This document shows, piece after piece, positions 5,911 through 8,173 of a stretch of DNA of 8,173 nt. Source of the stretch: an uncultured Actinoplanes sp. (lineage in GTDB: Bacteria > Actinomycetota > Actinomycetes > Mycobacteriales > Micromonosporaceae); contig NZ_CAKUCL010000295.1 of the NCBI RefSeq assembly GCF_934643405.1, positions 1 to 8,173 on the forward strand, read 5' to 3'. The number at the start of each line of letters is the position of its first letter. Positions within the stretch are counted from its first letter, which is position 1. Below the pieces are notes generated by a model. It had not been told where the DNA came from. It did not search any database and was given only the letters and a program-made list of their open reading frames with translations. The position numbers and the translations under genes are program-made.

Positions 5911-6018
5911 TCGGATTTCCGGTGAAACGGTGCTGCCGCGGGTCGCGGAAATTGCCGTGGCGGCGTGGCCGGACGTTCGAAACATTTCCGCGTCGCCGTG
6001 GTGAGCTGGGAAATCCCA
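5911..6018. repeat. Alternating ATTTCC/GGAAAT inverted repeats
   Basis: The non-coding stretch 5902-6100 holds ATTTCC at 5915 and 5984 and GGAAAT at 5947 and 6009. CGCGGAAAT (5944-5952) and ATTTCCGCG (5984-5992) are perfect 9-bp arms separated by 31 nt. CGGATTTCCG (5912-5921) and TGGGAAATCCCA (6007-6018) are short near-palindromes. They could be protein binding sites or a terminator-like fold after the STAS gene. I see no gene here. Confidence 0.5.
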
Positions 6019-6102
6019 ACTGCGGCCGCCGTGACCGGCCGCTGCCCGCTGGGCCGGTCGGAACCCGGCGATCCGGAGGCCGCTGCGGCGCGGGAAAAGG
6101 AC

Positions 6103-6132
6103 TGGACGCGACGAGGCGCCGGTCTGTAGCTT
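6103..6132 (+). promoter_or_regulatory. Candidate promoter for the leader ORF and monooxygenase
   Basis: TGGACG (6103-6108) and TAGCTT (6127-6132) are separated by 18 bp, close to the actinobacterial housekeeping pattern TTGACN / TANNNT. Transcription would start near 6139, leaving about 30 nt before the leader ORF and about 138 nt before the monooxygenase. I do not see a convincing copy of the rifamycin-associated element known upstream of some rifamycin resistance genes. Confidence 0.45.
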
Positions 6133-6169
6133 GCAGCTGATCGTGACACCGCCCGAGGAGGTGAGACCC

Positions 6170-6229
6170 ATGAACGCTGTATCGATGTGGGTGCTCCCCG
6201 TTGCCGTCACGGTCGGGCGATCGACGTAG
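6170..6229 (+). CDS. 19-residue leader peptide upstream of the monooxygenase
   Basis: ATG 6170 to TAG 6227-6229 encodes MNAVSMWVLPVAVTVGRST. It has the strongest ribosome binding site in the window, GAGGAGG at 6155-6161, eight bases before the ATG and closely following a predicted promoter. The frame stops 47 nt before the monooxygenase start. The core WVLPVAVTV is hydrophobic, and the ORF uses several codons rare at this GC content (GTA, GCT, GTT, CGA). Length, position and a downstream hairpin that takes in the next ribosome binding site recall the leader peptides of inducible antibiotic-resistance genes such as those of the erm family. I do not recognise this peptide; its regulatory role is inferred from layout. 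Confidence 0.6.
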   Translation: MNAVSMWVLPVAVTVGRST

Positions 6230-6275
6230 GTGTCGCCGGGAGCGCCGCCACCAAGGCCTCCCGAAAGGCAACACC
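6229..6275 (+). promoter_or_regulatory. Hairpin sequestering the monooxygenase ribosome binding site
   Basis: Folded by hand, GGTGT (6229-6233) pairs with ACACC (6271-6275), GCC (6235-6237) with GGC (6267-6269), GGGAG (6238-6242) with CTCCC (6258-6262), and GCC (6244-6246) with GGC (6255-6257), leaving one C-A mismatch and a GAAA bulge. The Shine-Dalgarno GAAAGG (6263-6268) is thereby half paired and half bulged. The structure starts on the last base of the leader stop codon and ends one base before the ATG at 6277. Alternative pairing exists: GTTGCC (6200-6205), inside the leader ORF, matches GGCAAC (6267-6272) perfectly. Confidence 0.55.
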
Positions 6276-6276
6276 C

Positions 6277-7815
6277 ATGCACTCTTCCGACGTCTCCGAG
6301 TCGTCGTCGCCGGCCGCCGGCACCGATCGCCCGCCCCTGATGCTCGACGTGATCATTGCCGGGTGCGGGCCGGCCGGTGCGATGCTGGCCGCCGAGCTGC
6401 GGCTGCACGATGTGCGGGTCCTGGTCCTGGAAACCGAAACCGCACCCGTGTCGTTCGCCCGCATCGTCGGCCTGCACATCCGCAGTATCGAGCTGCTGGC
6501 GATGCGCGGTCTGCTGGAGCGTGTTCGCGAACACGCAAGGCAGCGTCCGGCCGGCGCCTACTTCGCCGCCATCGACAAACCGGCGCCCGAGGGCGTGGAC
6601 TCCGCGCACGCCTACCTGCTGGGCATCCCGCAACCGGTCATCGTCGGCCTGCTCGAAGAGCATGCGATCAGGCTGGGTGCGTTCGTACGGCGTGGTTGTG
6701 CGGTGGTCGGCCTCGAGCAGGACGACGACGGGGTGACCGTCGAACTGGCCGACGGGCGACGGTGGCGTTCGCGCTATCTCGTCGGTTGTGACGGCGCGCG
6801 CAGCACGGTGCGCAAACTGCTCGGCGTCGCGTTCCCCGGCGAGCCCTCGCGGACCGAGACGCTGATGGGCGAGATGGAAGTGGATGTGCCGCCGGAGGAG
6901 ATCGCCGCCAAGGTGGCCGAGATGCGCCGGACCGACCGGCGATTCAGCCTCGGACCGGCCGGCCCCGGGGTCTATCGCGTCATCGTTCCCGCCGCCGGCG
7001 TCAGCGATCGCGCCGGACCGCCCACCCTCGAGGACTTCCGGCACCGGCTGCGCGCCGTCGCCGGAACCGACTTCGGCGTGCACTCACCGCGCTGGTTGTC
7101 CCGCTTCGGGGATGCCACCCGGCTGGCCGACCGTTATCGGGTCGGCCGGGTGCTGCTGGCCGGCGACGCCGCGCACATTCATCCACCCATCGGCGGCCAG
7201 GGTCTCAACCTGGGCATCCAGGACGCCGTCAACCTCGGCTGGAAGCTGGCCGCCCAGGTCCGCGGCTGGGCGCCGGACACGCTGCTGGACACCTACCAGG
7301 CCGAACGTCGCCCGGTCGCCGAGGACGTGCTGGACAACACCCGCGCCCAGATGGAACTGCTGTCCACCGAACCGGGCGCGCGGGCCGTACGCCGGCTGCT
7401 CACCGAACTGATGGACTTCGACGAGGTGAACCGTCACCTGCTCGAGAAGATCACCGCGATCGGCGTCCGCTACGACCTCGGTGAGGGTCCCGAGCTGCTC
7501 GGCCGCCGCCTGCCGGACATCGACGTGAAACAGGGCCGCCTGTACGACCTGCTGCACGGCGGTCGTGGCCTGCTGCTGGACCGCACCGAACGCCTGACCG
7601 CCGGCGGCTGGTCGGATCGGGTGGACCACCTCGCGGATCCGGCTGCGGCTCTGGATGGTCCGTGCGTCCTGCTGCGCCCCGACGGGCATGTCGCCTGGAT
7701 CGGCGACGATCAGCGGGAGCTGGACGATCACCTCCGGCGCTGGTTCGGCGCACCCGGGTTGTCCGCGGGCCGGGCGGCGGCCGGCCGCAGGCGCGACGCC
7801 CGGCGGATCGGGTGA
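6277..7815 (+). CDS. rox: FAD-dependent monooxygenase, rifampin monooxygenase (Rox)-like
   Basis: This gene encodes a 512-residue class A flavoprotein monooxygenase, which uses FAD, NAD(P)H and oxygen to hydroxylate an aromatic substrate. It has the dinucleotide-binding GxGxxG motif at residues 29-34 (GCGPAG), the DG motif near Asp172 (VGCDGARS), and the FAD ribose GD motif at 296-297 (LLAGDAAHIHP, then GGQGLNLGIQDAVNLGWKLA). A thioredoxin-like C-terminal domain (about 400-512) ends with VLLRPDGHVAWIGDD. From memory the whole length resembles rifampin monooxygenase (for example ELMDFDEVNR and EKITAIGVRYDLGEG), so rifamycin inactivation is the best guess; another aromatic polyketide or phenol is possible. 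ATG 6277 is chosen for GAAAGG eight bases upstream, and leaves about 20 Ser/Pro-rich residues before the fold that typical members lack. An in-frame GTG 6187 overlaps the leader ORF and is unlikely. Expression is probably controlled by the leader. Confidence 0.85.
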   Translation: MHSSDVSESSSPAAGTDRPPLMLDVIIAGCGPAGAMLAAELRLHDVRVLVLETETAPVSFARIVGLHIRSIELLAMRGLLERVREHARQRPAGAYFAAIDKPAPEGVDSAHAYLLGIPQPVIVGLLEEHAIRLGAFVRRGCAVVGLEQDDDGVTVELADGRRWRSRYLVGCDGARSTVRKLLGVAFPGEPSRTETLMGEMEVDVPPEEIAAKVAEMRRTDRRFSLGPAGPGVYRVIVPAAGVSDRAGPPTLEDFRHRLRAVAGTDFGVHSPRWLSRFGDATRLADRYRVGRVLLAGDAAHIHPPIGGQGLNLGIQDAVNLGWKLAAQVRGWAPDTLLDTYQAERRPVAEDVLDNTRAQMELLSTEPGARAVRRLLTELMDFDEVNRHLLEKITAIGVRYDLGEGPELLGRRLPDIDVKQGRLYDLLHGGRGLLLDRTERLTAGGWSDRVDHLADPAAALDGPCVLLRPDGHVAWIGDDQRELDDHLRRWFGAPGLSAGRAAAGRRRDARRIG

Positions 7816-7828
7816 TCCGCCGGGCGTC
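7795..7828. terminator. Bidirectional hairpin terminator between convergent genes
   Basis: GACGCCCGGCGGATC (7795-7809) and its exact complement (7814-7828) form a perfect 15-bp stem with a GGGT loop. The monooxygenase stop codon TGA (7813-7815) lies in the loop and the start of the right arm. The facing gene ends 14 bp further on, so the hairpin can serve both strands; there is no U-tract, as is common in actinomycetes. Confidence 0.85.
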
Positions 7829-7841
7829 TCGGGCCGGGCAC

Positions 7842-8173
7842 TCAGTTCGTGGTGTCGAGGAGCTGCTTCGCCCGCTCCGGCCAGCTGGCCAGCGACGGGG
7901 CGGAGCGCATCCCGGCCGCGGTGATCGCGGCGCGCAGCGTGACGGCGTCGGCGTCGGCGACCTGGCGGTAGGTGGTGATGCCGCCGGCGGCGAGAGCCAT
8001 CGCCATCTTCGGGCCGATGCCGGGGATCCTGGTGAGGTCGTCGGGCTCGGCGACGGCGACCGCGACGGGCGCGGGCACGACGTCGACCGGCTCGGTGGCG
8101 CCGGCGTCGGCGGCGACCGGCTCGGTGGCGACCGGCTCGGTGGCGCCGGCGTCGGCGGCGACCGGCTCGGTGG
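7842..8173 (-). CDS. Helix-hairpin-helix domain protein, C-terminal part (runs off the window)
   Basis: About 109 C-terminal residues are visible; the frame stays open to the right edge, so the start is outside. The in-frame GTG at 8078 is probably internal, because the coding-like frame continues upstream without a stop. The N-terminal visible part is an Ala/Pro/Glu/Val-rich linker made of TEPVA and ADAGA repeats. It leads into a compact domain, DDLTRIPGIGPKMAMALAAG, then GITTYRQVADADAVTLRAAI and APSLASWPERAKQLL. PGIGPKMAMAL is the helix-hairpin-helix signature, which binds DNA backbone or mediates protein contacts in many actinobacterial proteins carrying such a C-terminal module. The function of the whole protein depends on the missing N-terminal part. 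It converges with the monooxygenase across a shared hairpin. Confidence 0.72.
   Translation of the reverse strand, partial: TEPVAADAGATEPVATEPVAADAGATEPVDVVPAPVAVAVAEPDDLTRIPGIGPKMAMALAAGGITTYRQVADADAVTLRAAITAAGMRSAPSLASWPERAKQLLDTTN
8087..8173 (-). repeat. 45-bp in-frame repeat in the linker of the HhH protein
   Basis: Bases 8132-8173 are identical to 8087-8128, giving a perfect 45-bp period cut by the window edge. Each period encodes 15 residues built from two TEPVA units and one ADAGA unit. The exact DNA identity indicates recent expansion in a disordered linker. Confidence 0.85.

Noticed and set aside
6121..6145. Rifamycin-associated element upstream of the Rox-like gene
   Set aside because: GCTTGC occurs at 6129-6134 but the expected complementary right half is absent; it is better explained as part of the -10 TAGCTT.
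6187..6276. GTG 6187 as the monooxygenase start
   Set aside because: It would add 30 residues with no family resemblance, overlaps the leader ORF in another frame, and has a weaker ribosome binding site than GAAAGG before ATG 6277.
5881..7083. A 400-codon minus-strand frame antisense to the monooxygenase
   Set aside because: The opposite strand encodes a clear flavoprotein with all FAD motifs; the antisense translation has no domain.

Overview
The window is high-GC DNA with strong G/C third-position bias in every real gene. Rare AT-rich patches sit only in regulatory gaps, several starts appear leaderless, and hairpin terminators lack U-tracts. This points to an actinomycete; a Micromonosporaceae/Actinoplanes-like host is my guess from overall flavour, not proven.

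Layout. (1) 45-1154 (-) and 1222-2616 (+) are two divergent citrate synthase family genes: a CitA-like enzyme and a DNA-binding helix-turn-helix domain fused to a citrate synthase. The 67 bp between them is an AT-rich patch packed with TTGAC/GTCAA half-sites, and a perfect palindrome covers each start codon. The fused protein is the obvious candidate to bind there. (2) 2617-3108 has no gene. It holds a possible terminator and about 16 degenerate G-rich units with a mean spacing of 21 bp. (3) 3109-5325 (-) reads as one transcription unit: a DHA2-type MFS exporter, a coding-like frame with no usable start codon (possible gene remnant), and a small P-loop kinase-like protein. (4) 5326-5574 is the divergent promoter region between the exporter and a STAS-domain gene (5575-5901, +). 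(5) 5902-6169 is non-coding and carries alternating GGAAAT/ATTTCC inverted repeats and then a promoter. (6) 6170-7815 (+) is a 19-codon leader ORF followed by a Rox/rifampin-monooxygenase-like flavoprotein. A hand-folded hairpin begins at the last base of the leader stop codon and ends 1 nt before the monooxygenase ATG, taking in its ribosome binding site. (7) A perfect 15-bp hairpin ends this gene and separates it from a convergent helix-hairpin-helix protein (-), which runs off the right edge.

The two most interesting systems are the monooxygenase leader, which has the architecture of antibiotic-responsive translational attenuation, and the divergent citrate synthase pair, which looks like a metabolic enzyme that doubles as its own repressor or activator. 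Both are inferences from sequence structure; no experiment or search was run.
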